The notes: a model not told the origin generated them from the letters alone. A stretch of 7,039 nt of DNA from Bacillota bacterium (GCA_023230985.1 JALNWH010000097.1:1-7039), one strand, 5' to 3'; shown: positions 1 to 6,286, counted from the first letter of the stretch. Numbers and translations: made by a program.

Positions 1-616
1 AATGAAGCATTGTAGTATTTCCTGTAATTACTGCATATTTTACTTGCCTGTTATCTATAGAGGTTCTATGGCACAAAGCCTTTATCATTTGATTCAGCTG
101 ATTGATAGTCACCTTATGGATTGCATCAACAGTATTGCTTATTGAATAATCAATGCGTGAAATCACATCTGCGCCAAATTTTATTTGATTATTAATACCG
201 CTTATCGTATCCAAGGGGCTGATAGAATCACCTTTATGCAAATTTATTACAATAGTTGTTGTTCCGATATCAATAGATATGGCATATTCTTGGGCTTTAA
301 CAATAGGTTTGAATTTTTTTATCTCATAGGAGCTGTTTTTTAAAATCTTAAGAGTTTTCTCTTCACAATATTCAACTGTTATATCTGAGTATATTTTTGT
401 AAAACAAGCAAGGCGATATCCGTTTTTTATTTCATGGTCACTTAAAAATCTTTTTTCCCCTTCGCTGATTTCAGATATTTCCCCGTCAATTATTTTTATC
501 TTACATTTCCCGCAGGTGCCTAAACCTGAGCATGGCAACGAAAAATTAATATCTGATTCTTCCATTACCCGGGATAATAAAACCCCTTTATTTAGACATT
601 TCAGTTTATAAACCAT
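1..616 (-). CDS. Corrinoid-protein reductive activator, RACo/DUF4445 family ([2Fe-2S] + ASKHA ATPase), C-terminus beyond window
   Basis: The frame is open from an ATG at 616 to the left edge, giving 205 codons with no stop. Family members are usually about 500-650 aa, so most of the protein lies outside. Residues 1-85 form a ferredoxin-like domain with C29-x5-C35-x2-C38 and C71, the expected four [2Fe-2S] ligands. After a linker, an actin-like ATPase fold starts at about 111: a phosphate-1 loop DIGTTT (116-121), the family-typical FGADVISRI (147-155) and TGNTTMLH (198-205). Known members use ATP and the iron-sulfur cluster to push one electron onto inactive Co(II) corrinoid proteins, restoring Co(I). 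The start is well supported: AAGGAG lies about 7 nt upstream, inside the last codons of the preceding gene, which overlaps by 16 nt and implies translational coupling. That neighbour is also a B12-enzyme activation protein, which supports the role. The client corrinoid protein is not visible. The family call is firm; the substrate is unknown. Confidence 0.88.
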   Translation of the reverse strand, partial: MVYKLKCLNKGVLLSRVMEESDINFSLPCSGLGTCGKCKIKIIDGEISEISEGEKRFLSDHEIKNGYRLACFTKIYSDITVEYCEEKTLKILKNSSYEIKKFKPIVKAQEYAISIDIGTTTIVINLHKGDSISPLDTISGINNQIKFGADVISRIDYSISNTVDAIHKVTINQLNQMIKALCHRTSIDNRQVKYAVITGNTTMLH

Positions 617-1302
617 TGGGATACTCCTTTAAATTTATTTTCATCAAATTCAGCTTCCCGAAAATCACAGTCACTTTTTATGCATATTTCACACCTATGA
701 ATAGACATTTTGGATTCTATAAATAATCCGCAGATTGATTTAACAGGGTTAATCATCCCGCCATCTGTTACATCAACACCTATTTTAGCATGTTCACCTT
801 GGAAAAGCTTCAAGATACTTGCCAGTTCTCCAATATCCCAGCCGGGCAATGAGCCCGGAGCAATAGATATAAGTCCTTTTGTATTAAAATCATTGTTCAA
901 AATCATTTCAATATCTCTAAGTACTCTTAAACAAGCCAGGTATGCTATTTTATCCAAGACATAGCTTTCAAAAATATCGGTTATGGAACTTTTGTAGTTT
1001 TCAATCTCTCTACCGCTTGTAGCTATGAAAGCAAATACACTAGCATTCTCTCTTATTAACCTTGCAAGTATCGTACTCTTAAATTCAACTCCGTTTATAA
1101 TTGCATAGTTATTACCCAACTTATCAATTCTCATTTTTTTTGCTATATATTTGGGTTTAACAATACCCTTAACTCTATCTGCAATCAGCAAAGCCTCTTT
1201 TCTCATAGAAGCTGATTCATTTATTTTTAAAAAATTAATCAAATAGTCTCCGTCAATTTCAAAATTTATATCATTATTAATAATAGTATCGACTTTAATC
1301 AA
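601..1302 (-). CDS. Stand-alone vitamin B12-dependent methionine synthase activation-domain protein
   Basis: This 233-codon gene encodes a soluble protein resembling the C-terminal reactivation domain of MetH, which binds S-adenosylmethionine and helps return oxidised cobalamin to its active methylated form. The family signature APGSLPGWDIGEL (148-160) is followed by IGVDVTDGGMINPVKSICGLF (174-194), matching the SAM-binding core of stand-alone members. The C-terminus carries C204-x2-C207-x4-C212-x2-R, a cysteine cluster seen in stand-alone versions but not in the MetH domain and possibly a metal or redox site. No catalytic MetH part is fused. Such proteins either serve a split MetH, as in Thermotoga, or sit in corrinoid methyltransferase clusters with RACo. 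The RACo-like gene overlapping the 3' end favours the second. The start is uncertain: the only standard in-frame start after the upstream TAG is TTG at 1302-1300, which directly abuts AGGAG (1307-1303) with no spacer. The next in-frame ATG is residue 33, inside the conserved region. Confidence 0.85.
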   Translation of the reverse strand: MIKVDTIINNDINFEIDGDYLINFLKINESASMRKEALLIADRVKGIVKPKYIAKKMRIDKLGNNYAIINGVEFKSTILARLIRENASVFAFIATSGREIENYKSSITDIFESYVLDKIAYLACLRVLRDIEMILNNDFNTKGLISIAPGSLPGWDIGELASILKLFQGEHAKIGVDVTDGGMINPVKSICGLFIESKMSIHRCEICIKSDCDFREAEFDENKFKGVSQWFIN

Positions 1303-1564
1303 CTCCTATAAATAAGTTTTCTTAAAAAAAACAAATTGATGTATAATAAGTATAATTAAACTAAATTATAGAATAAAACCTTATAATTTAAAAGGATAAT
1401 ATAAATAGACAATTTAAGGCTTAGCGGATTATAGGTTGTAATAAATAATTCGGATAAAATGCATTAAACAATTATATTTAAGGTTTATTTACTTATTTTA
1501 TGATAGAATAGGGTTATTGAAAATATATCTGAATGTTATTAATTTGAAAGGTGTGTAGTCTAAT
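1303..1564. other. Divergent intergenic region holding promoters for both directions
   Basis: This is 262 nt of very AT-rich DNA between two divergently read genes, with no convincing ORF or structured RNA. TATAAT occurs on the plus strand at 1342-1347, 1351-1356 and 1382-1387, and on the minus strand at 1370-1365, but none has a good -35 at 16-18 bp. The first two form a near-direct repeat, TATAATAAG followed by TATAATTAA. An A/T run at 1323-1331 lies just ahead of the minus-strand gene. Confidence 0.6.
1406..1435 (+). promoter_or_regulatory. Weak candidate sigma-A promoter for the prsA-like gene
   Basis: TAGACA (1406-1411, five of six matches to the -35 consensus) is followed after 18 bp by TATAGG (1430-1435, four of six to the -10). 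This would start a leader of about 120 nt before the ATG at 1565. It is the best-spaced pair I found on this strand, but such matches arise by chance in DNA this AT-rich. Confidence 0.25.
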
Positions 1565-2458
1565 ATGGAACAATTTAAAGAAAAGAATTTTAAGATAGGA
1601 CTATTAGTGTTATTGGGATTGATAATCGCAATAGGTGGTATATATATCCTTAATAATAAAACAAAAGGAAATGACGTAGTAGCTCGAGTTAACAATGAAG
1701 TTATTACAAAAGATGATTTATATGAGTCCTTGGTAAAAGATAACGGTAAAATGGCCTTGGAAATGTTAATCGCTAACAAAATAATTGATTTGGAACTTAA
1801 AAAGGAAAATATCATAGTAACAGAAGAAGATGTTGAAAAAGAGATAGAAATCGTTGCAGAACATTATGGAGGCCGCGAAAATTTTGAAAATATGTTGGCA
1901 ATGTATGGCGAAACTTTGGAAGATGTAAAATCTAATATAGAAAAAAATTTGCAAATAAAAAAGCTCCTTGAACCGCAAATTGAAATAACGGAAGAAGAGA
2001 TGATGACTTATTTTGAAGAAAATAAAGAATCATTTAATACGGAAGAGCAAGTAAATGCAAGTCATATACTGGTTGACAGCGAAGAAAAAGCCCGTGAAGT
2101 AAAAAATAAGCTTTCCGCCGGAGAAGATTTTGCTAAACTAGCCAGTGAATACTCCATAGACGAAAGTAATAAGGAACAGGGAGGAAGCTTGGGGTTCTTT
2201 GCAAGAGGCGAAATGGTTTCAGAATTTGAAGAAGAAGCCTTTGCACTTGAGATAGGTAAAATCAGCGAGCCTGTTAAGACAAATTTTGGATATCATATAA
2301 TAAAAGTCGAAGAAAGAAAAGAAGCCCAAGAAGCTATTTTTGAAGATAATAAAGATAAGTTAAAAGATATTATCTATGATCAAAAACTACCCCAAGCCTA
2401 TAACGATTGGTATCAGGTAAAATCACAAGATTATAAAATTGAAAATATGTTATTTTAA
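1565..2458 (+). CDS. prsA: PrsA-like membrane-anchored peptidyl-prolyl cis-trans isomerase (parvulin foldase)
   Basis: The 297-aa product is an extracytoplasmic folding helper. Residues 1-10 are charged and 11-29 form one hydrophobic helix. A SurA/PrsA-like N-terminal domain spans about 38-145 (VVARVNNEVITKDDL at 38-52). A parvulin rotamase domain spans about 162-252, with both conserved histidines (H167 in ASHILV, H244 in FGYHIIKV) and the GGSLGFF loop (206-212). The tail (253-297) is charged and helical. PrsA proteins refold secreted proteins at the outer face of the membrane and are slightly under 300 aa, so this looks complete. Oddly, no lipobox cysteine follows the hydrophobic segment and I find no cysteine in the protein at all, so anchoring must be by an uncleaved helix, or else the protein is released. 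The ribosome binding site is modest (AAAGGTGTG, 1547-1555). The two genes downstream also encode exported proteins and may be co-transcribed. The family is secure; the clients are unknown. Confidence 0.9.
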   Translation: MEQFKEKNFKIGLLVLLGLIIAIGGIYILNNKTKGNDVVARVNNEVITKDDLYESLVKDNGKMALEMLIANKIIDLELKKENIIVTEEDVEKEIEIVAEHYGGRENFENMLAMYGETLEDVKSNIEKNLQIKKLLEPQIEITEEEMMTYFEENKESFNTEEQVNASHILVDSEEKAREVKNKLSAGEDFAKLASEYSIDESNKEQGGSLGFFARGEMVSEFEEEAFALEIGKISEPVKTNFGYHIIKVEERKEAQEAIFEDNKDKLKDIIYDQKLPQAYNDWYQVKSQDYKIENMLF

Positions 2459-2548
2459 TCATTTTGGTGTTTTGTAATTTTTATATGTAGATTTTTGACT
2501 GTACAATTATAGGAATGACTTTTGTGATATTTAGTTTGTATGAAGATT

Positions 2549-2556
2549 AAGGATGG
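2549..2556 (+). promoter_or_regulatory. Ribosome binding site that decides the FMN-binding gene start
   Basis: AAGGATGG overlaps the upstream ATG at 2553-2555 and stands 5 nt before the ATG at 2562. The later codon is therefore the likely start, which drops three residues (M-V-Y) from the longest frame. Confidence 0.7.
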
Positions 2557-2561
2557 TATAT

Positions 2562-2951
2562 ATGGATAAAAAACAAAAATATCTAATTCCGGTTGCAATT
2601 TTATTGCTATTGTTTATCATTGCAATTTCAGGAGCCAAGCCTATGATAGAAAAAAATTTGAAAAATCTGGAGAGCTTAACATTAGAAAATATAGATTTAT
2701 CAAGTATTGAAGATGGTATCTATGAAGGTAAATATAAGGTTTTTCCCATAGCGGCAGAAGCCAATGTTATAGTAAAAGATCATAAAATTACAGAAATTGA
2801 ACTGGTTAAACACGACAACGGTAAAGGTGCCGCAGCGGAAGTGATTACCGATATGGTAATAGAAAAGCAAACCTTAGAAATAGATGTAATTACAGGGGCG
2901 ACATATAGCAGTAAAGTGATTTTAAAGGCAATAGAAAATGCTTTAAAATAA
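2562..2951 (+). CDS. Small membrane-anchored FMN-binding domain protein (FMN_bind, probable covalent flavin carrier)
   Basis: This 129-aa protein has an N-terminal hydrophobic helix (about 7-25) and one extracytoplasmic FMN-binding domain (about 50-129) of the type found in NqrC, RnfG and NosR. The domain opens with DGIYEGKY (51-58) and ends with D108-V-I-T111-G-A-T114-Y-S-S. This fits the Dxx[S/T]GAT motif at which the transferase ApbE links FMN through a phosphoester to the final threonine, here T114. A flavin-bearing domain outside the membrane would carry single electrons, but no partner reductase, quinone enzyme or ApbE is in the window, so its redox partner is unknown. I start at 2562 because AAGGATGG (2549-2556) lies 5 nt before it, whereas the ATG at 2553 is inside that ribosome binding site. 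It lies 103 nt after prsA with no obvious terminator between, and 30 nt before the next gene. Confidence 0.85.
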   Translation: MDKKQKYLIPVAILLLLFIIAISGAKPMIEKNLKNLESLTLENIDLSSIEDGIYEGKYKVFPIAAEANVIVKDHKITEIELVKHDNGKGAAAEVITDMVIEKQTLEIDVITGATYSSKVILKAIENALK

Positions 2952-2981
2952 TATAAAAAAATAAAAAGGAGAGTTGTAATA

Positions 2982-4388
2982 ATGAAAAAAGTTTTAGTTT
3001 TAACAGTGGCGATGGCATTAATACTATTATCAGGAACGACGGTCTTGGCTGATAATAGTCAGTTTGTGAAACATGGCGTAATAAATGAAGACGATGACTA
3101 TTGCCATATCAATGTGGTCACTCCTATTTTTGAAGGCTTTAGCGGTGCGGGTACTGTGAATCACATTATAAGGGACATTGTCATAGACTCTATAGGCCAT
3201 GCAAGAACTGCAGGTATTCAGCTTAAAGAATTCCGGAAAAAAACAGAATTAGTCATATATTATGATTATTCAAAGTACGATGATCTGCTTTCAGTTCAGC
3301 TAAATACATATATATATCTTGGCGGGGCTCATGGCAGCAGTGAAATAAACCCCATAACGATAAATACCGCAACGGGAGATGTTTATAATTTCAAAGATTT
3401 GTTTCAGGATGAGGTAAAAGGTGTTGGTTTTGTAGAGGAATACATATTGGAAACTATAAAGGAAAACCCGGAAGCATATTTCGAAGATTACGAAGAAAGA
3501 GTAAAAAGTAAAGAGGGTGACTTCGACTATTACTTAAACGGTGATAATCTGGTTGTTTATTTCGGACAATATGATATAGGACCCTATGCCTCCGGAATCA
3601 GGTATTTTGAAATAAATGCCGGCGATATTAAGGATATTCTAAAGGATGAAATATATAACTCCATTGTAAAAGGACGTAAAAAAGGCCTTATAACCTATAA
3701 CACATTGGATATCAATAGCAAAAATGAAATAAAACAAACTGATGATTGGATATCAATGGTACCCCTTAGAGATATTGCGGAATCACTAGGCTATAAAGTT
3801 GATTGGAATAAGGAAGACGGTGCCATTGTTGCAGGAGGCTTTATAAAACCGGGCATAGGCAGTTATAGCAGGCAAGGTAGTGAGGCAATAGAAATGACCC
3901 CTCCTACAATAGAAAACGGTGTCACCTACGTACCTTTGGATTACTTCACCAAGGTTTTAGAGGAAAATGTAATCTATGCTGTAGATAGCAGTGGTGAACC
4001 CGCAATTAAAATTTTTAGCAAAGAGGGCGTTGAAAACAATTTCGATAAACTTATAAAGGGTTTTAGCCTCCCTCTATCCGGTGAGGAAGCTGTTAAAATG
4101 TATGGGGAAGCAATAAAAAATAGGAACGGGGTATTCCAATACGGATTGCTTTCAGATAAATTGAAGAAAGAAAAATATAATGATTTTGAAGGGTTCTTCT
4201 TTGTTACAGGAGTCTCCAGTCCTTGGGTTGACAGCTATGAAATAACAAACACCGGCGAAAACACCTACGATATGGACTTAACTTATAGAACCAGCGTTCC
4301 CGGTGAATCCTTTATTGAAACCATGAAAATTGTTGTAAATAATGTTAATGAATATTGGAATATTGATTCTATAGAATATATAGAATAG
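2982..4388 (+). CDS. Secreted DUF4163/DUF3298 protein with copper-amine-oxidase-N-like domain
   Basis: The 468-aa product has a signal peptide (positive MKK, hydrophobic core 4-18, likely cleavage after V-L-A23). Residues about 40-215 match the DUF4163/DUF3298 region found in RsiV-like anti-sigma factors and PdaC-type wall enzymes: YLGGAHGSS (112-120), a T-G-D turn and LFQDE segment, YYLNGDNLVVYF (183-194) and YDIGPYASG (197-205). Residues about 240-346 resemble the copper amine oxidase N-terminal (stalk) domain, with MVPLRDIAESLGYKVDW (259-275) and VTYVPLDYF (314-322). This domain is common in secreted clostridial proteins and is not itself an oxidase. Residues about 365-468 look like a small alpha-beta fold, possibly NTF2-like. 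No catalytic polysaccharide deacetylase domain is present, so enzymatic activity is not supported. A surface-binding or sensing role is inference. AAGGAG (2966-2971) lies 10 nt before the ATG. It is 30 nt after the FMN-binding gene, probably in one transcript, and is followed 8 nt later by a terminator. Confidence 0.82.
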   Translation: MKKVLVLTVAMALILLSGTTVLADNSQFVKHGVINEDDDYCHINVVTPIFEGFSGAGTVNHIIRDIVIDSIGHARTAGIQLKEFRKKTELVIYYDYSKYDDLLSVQLNTYIYLGGAHGSSEINPITINTATGDVYNFKDLFQDEVKGVGFVEEYILETIKENPEAYFEDYEERVKSKEGDFDYYLNGDNLVVYFGQYDIGPYASGIRYFEINAGDIKDILKDEIYNSIVKGRKKGLITYNTLDINSKNEIKQTDDWISMVPLRDIAESLGYKVDWNKEDGAIVAGGFIKPGIGSYSRQGSEAIEMTPPTIENGVTYVPLDYFTKVLEENVIYAVDSSGEPAIKIFSKEGVENNFDKLIKGFSLPLSGEEAVKMYGEAIKNRNGVFQYGLLSDKLKKEKYNDFEGFFFVTGVSSPWVDSYEITNTGENTYDMDLTYRTSVPGESFIETMKIVVNNVNEYWNIDSIEYIE

Positions 4389-4396
4389 GAAAGCCA

Positions 4397-4429
4397 AAAC
4401 CTCCTTTAGCTGATAGCTTTAGGAGGTTT
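4397..4429. terminator. Probable bidirectional terminator between convergent genes
   Basis: The arms 4397-4411 and 4415-4429 pair over nine outer base pairs (AAACCTCCT with AGGAGGTTT), two T:T mismatches, then four inner pairs (AGCT) around a GAT loop. On the plus strand the stem runs into TTTATTTATT. On the minus strand it ends in TTTT and then GGCTTT. It lies 8 nt past the plus-strand stop at 4388. The stop codon (4408-4406) and last serine codon of the minus-strand gene are inside the stem. The U tracts are imperfect, so efficiency is uncertain. Confidence 0.7.
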
Positions 4430-6139
4430 ATTTATTATCTGCTGCCAAATATCTAAATATATATTTTTTCCGCTCATATCCTCATAGTCAGGGATATTCC
4501 CCAATCTCCATAAAGATATTCCTTCTATACCAAACATTTTTATCATTTTAAGCTTTGCATTTATGCTGCGGGAATCCTCATACCAGACTATATTACCTGT
4601 TTCATCCTCTTTGTTGTAGAAGGTGGCATAAGGGTTTTCATATACTTCCAAATACTTTATTTCGGTATCTTCCTCTAAAAGCCTTCTACGGATGGCTTCA
4701 TAATCCGGTGAATAAGGATATTTGTTTATAACTTTGCCACCTTTTAACTTCCATTGCACCGAATCAAAGGATAGCTGTACTAAGATTTTCTCCAAATGTT
4801 GGACTCCTTTGTCCTTATCGGTTATTTGTTTTAAAGCCCAATATATATCATCAATAGGTGTTAGCGGTGTTATAGTATAACCCATTTCCATCTCCGCTTC
4901 CGTCAACTGCTTCGCATAATAATCATGCGCCATGAGAATCACTTTGTCCGCTATCTCACCGATGGCTTTGAAATCGTATCCGTCATAATATGGTTGTCCC
5001 GGTAGCGCAGTCGGATGAACAGCAACATACAGCTTCTTTTTCTTCTTATCCAGCTCTTTTTTTAACTCTCTTAAGAACTTACTGAGGTTATCCTTGGATT
5101 TGTCCCCTCTTAGGTTTTCAAAGTCTATTACTACACCGTCGAATTCTACCGATATATTCCCCGGCTCCGTAAAACTTAATTGTTCCATAATATCTGAAAT
5201 AACTGTCTTTCTCACCTGAGGCTCCATTATAATGTACTCTACCAAGGGTATTCCATTATCAGCAGCTTTTTCATCCTTTGCAAACACCATTAACATAGCA
5301 CCGGTATCATTTGACTTTGCCATATTAAGCGGATTGTTAAATCCAACAGGTATTGAAAATTCATTATTGTTTTTATTTGTAGTATTTAATATCACTTTAT
5401 TTTGATCATATTCCAATCTGGCCCAGCCAAAGCCAACAGTATTTAAAGATTTAATCATATCAATTTGATTAGCTGATTTGATAGCATAAAACCCGTTAAT
5501 ATGGTTAATGTTGGTATTCAATCTATCGTACATCCTGACAATCATGGCTGCGGCTTCTTCTCTTTTTGCATTATTATCGGGTTTAAATAAACCGCCCCCA
5601 ATCCCGGTGATTATGTCAAAATCCTTGGCAATAGCTATATGACCTATGTTTCTATCTATATCTTTAAAAGGTTTATAATATCCGGAAAGTCTCTTGGACA
5701 GGCTGTCATAGCCTAAAGTGCGAACTATCATTACAGCCATTTCTTCACGAGTTATAGGCTCACCCGGCCTAAAAAATTCAATATTATTATCAATACTGCC
5801 ATTAACTAAAGCAGTCTCTATGTAAGGGAAATACCACTTAGACTTGTCCAAGTTATCAGCAAAATTACCTTTATCGGGATATTCTAAACCCCAATCCATC
5901 AACTTTACTAAAAAGGCTGCAAATTCACTCCTGTTTATTGTCAGCCCCATACCAAAACTACTTTCACTTATTCCATCTGTAATACCAAGGGAGCGTAATT
6001 TATATATATGCTCCTCTGCCCAATGCCCCTTTGGAACATCTTCAAAGGGAGTATCTTTGTTGTTCTCACCGGATAAAATGCCAAAGGAAAGTATCAAAAT
6101 AACTGCTGCTATTATGCATAATGCTTTTTTATAACCCAT
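4406..6139 (-). CDS. Secreted SLH-domain protein with C-terminal GH18 (YaaH/SleL-like) glycosidase domain
   Basis: Counted from ATG at 6139 the protein has 577 aa. A signal peptide (KK at 4-5, hydrophobic 6-23) is followed by three SLH domains at about 32-75, 93-140 and 156-205, each with the usual motif variant (INRSE, ITREE, AKREE). SLH triplets bind pyruvylated secondary wall polymers and hold proteins on the cell surface. Residues about 215-565 form a GH18 barrel like the spore and cell-wall N-acetylglucosaminidases YaaH and SleL: DGVVIDFE (334-341, catalytic acid E341), LMAHDYY (402-408), and WYED (519-522) leading to GISLWRLG (540-547). The first Asp of the DxDxE box is Val337, while D339 and E341 are kept. 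Likely substrate is peptidoglycan. The longest frame begins with GTG at 6148, but that codon is part of GAGGTGG, the ribosome binding site 5 nt before the ATG at 6139. The gene is monocistronic and convergent with the plus-strand cluster. Family calls are firm; spore versus vegetative role is unresolved. Confidence 0.92.
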   Translation of the reverse strand: MGYKKALCIIAAVILILSFGILSGENNKDTPFEDVPKGHWAEEHIYKLRSLGITDGISESSFGMGLTINRSEFAAFLVKLMDWGLEYPDKGNFADNLDKSKWYFPYIETALVNGSIDNNIEFFRPGEPITREEMAVMIVRTLGYDSLSKRLSGYYKPFKDIDRNIGHIAIAKDFDIITGIGGGLFKPDNNAKREEAAAMIVRMYDRLNTNINHINGFYAIKSANQIDMIKSLNTVGFGWARLEYDQNKVILNTTNKNNNEFSIPVGFNNPLNMAKSNDTGAMLMVFAKDEKAADNGIPLVEYIIMEPQVRKTVISDIMEQLSFTEPGNISVEFDGVVIDFENLRGDKSKDNLSKFLRELKKELDKKKKKLYVAVHPTALPGQPYYDGYDFKAIGEIADKVILMAHDYYAKQLTEAEMEMGYTITPLTPIDDIYWALKQITDKDKGVQHLEKILVQLSFDSVQWKLKGGKVINKYPYSPDYEAIRRRLLEEDTEIKYLEVYENPYATFYNKEDETGNIVWYEDSRSINAKLKMIKMFGIEGISLWRLGNIPDYEDMSGKNIYLDIWQQIINKPPKAIS

Positions 6140-6144
6140 ATCTG

Positions 6145-6152
6145 CCACCTCA
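6145..6152 (-). promoter_or_regulatory. Ribosome binding site that decides the SLH-GH18 start
   Basis: On the minus strand TGAGGTGG (6152-6145) ends 5 nt before the ATG at 6139-6137. The GTG inside it (6148-6146) is in frame but has no binding site of its own, so it is unlikely to be the start. Confidence 0.75.
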
Positions 6153-6216
6153 CATATAACTTGTCCAATATTCTTTTTATATTAGCATGAAGCATATAAG
6201 AAATCCTATTGACTAT

Positions 6217-6225
6217 ATTATAACA
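6217..6225 (-). promoter_or_regulatory. Extended -10 promoter candidate for the SLH-GH18 gene
   Basis: The minus strand reads TGTTATAAT (6225-6217), a perfect TATAAT with the TGn extension that can replace a -35. The -35 region (about 6240-6246, AATAAA-like) is poor. Transcription would begin near 6210, giving a leader of about 70 nt with the ribosome binding site at its end. Confidence 0.55.
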
Positions 6226-6266
6226 TAATCATTCTCATTTTTATTGACATGCAAACTTTTCCCAGT

Positions 6267-6286
6267 TGTTTACTCTTTGTTAAACA
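6267..6286. repeat. Short inverted repeat flanked by CAGTTG copies
   Basis: TGTTTA (6267-6272) and TAAACA (6281-6286) form an imperfectly extended dyad around 8 nt, and CAGTTG occurs at both sides (6263-6268 and 6285-6290). It sits just downstream of the SdpI gene and upstream of the SLH-GH18 promoter. There is no T tract and the stem is AT-only, so it is a poor terminator. An operator is possible but unsupported. Confidence 0.3.

Noticed and set aside
710..964. Plus-strand open frame of 84 codons
   Set aside because: It lies opposite the MetH-activation gene, has no ribosome binding site and no recognisable composition; it is a shadow frame.
1303..1564. Riboswitch or T-box leader, for example a cobalamin riboswitch before the B12-related genes
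   Set aside because: No B12-box-like or T-box-like conserved sequence and no GC-containing stems were found; the leader ahead of 1302 is simply AT-rich.
1498..1978. Two minus-strand frames opposite the prsA-like gene
   Set aside because: They are complementary to a clear PrsA coding sequence, rich in Phe/Ile/Tyr from reverse-reading of A-rich codons, and have no start signals.
2495..2500. TTGACT as a -35 for an internal promoter before the FMN-binding gene
   Set aside because: The nearest -10-like sequence (GATATT, 2526-2531) is 25 bp away, too far for a sigma-A promoter.
5844..6134. Plus-strand open frame of 96 codons
   Set aside because: It is opposite the signal peptide and SLH domains of a firm gene, with no ribosome binding site or family resemblance.
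6244..6249. Perfect TTGACA on the plus strand
   Set aside because: No -10 sequence stands 16-18 bp downstream, and transcription would run antisense into the SdpI gene.
6267..6286. Inverted repeat as a terminator for the SdpI gene
   Set aside because: The six-pair AT-only stem with an 8-nt loop is weak, and no T tract follows on the minus strand.
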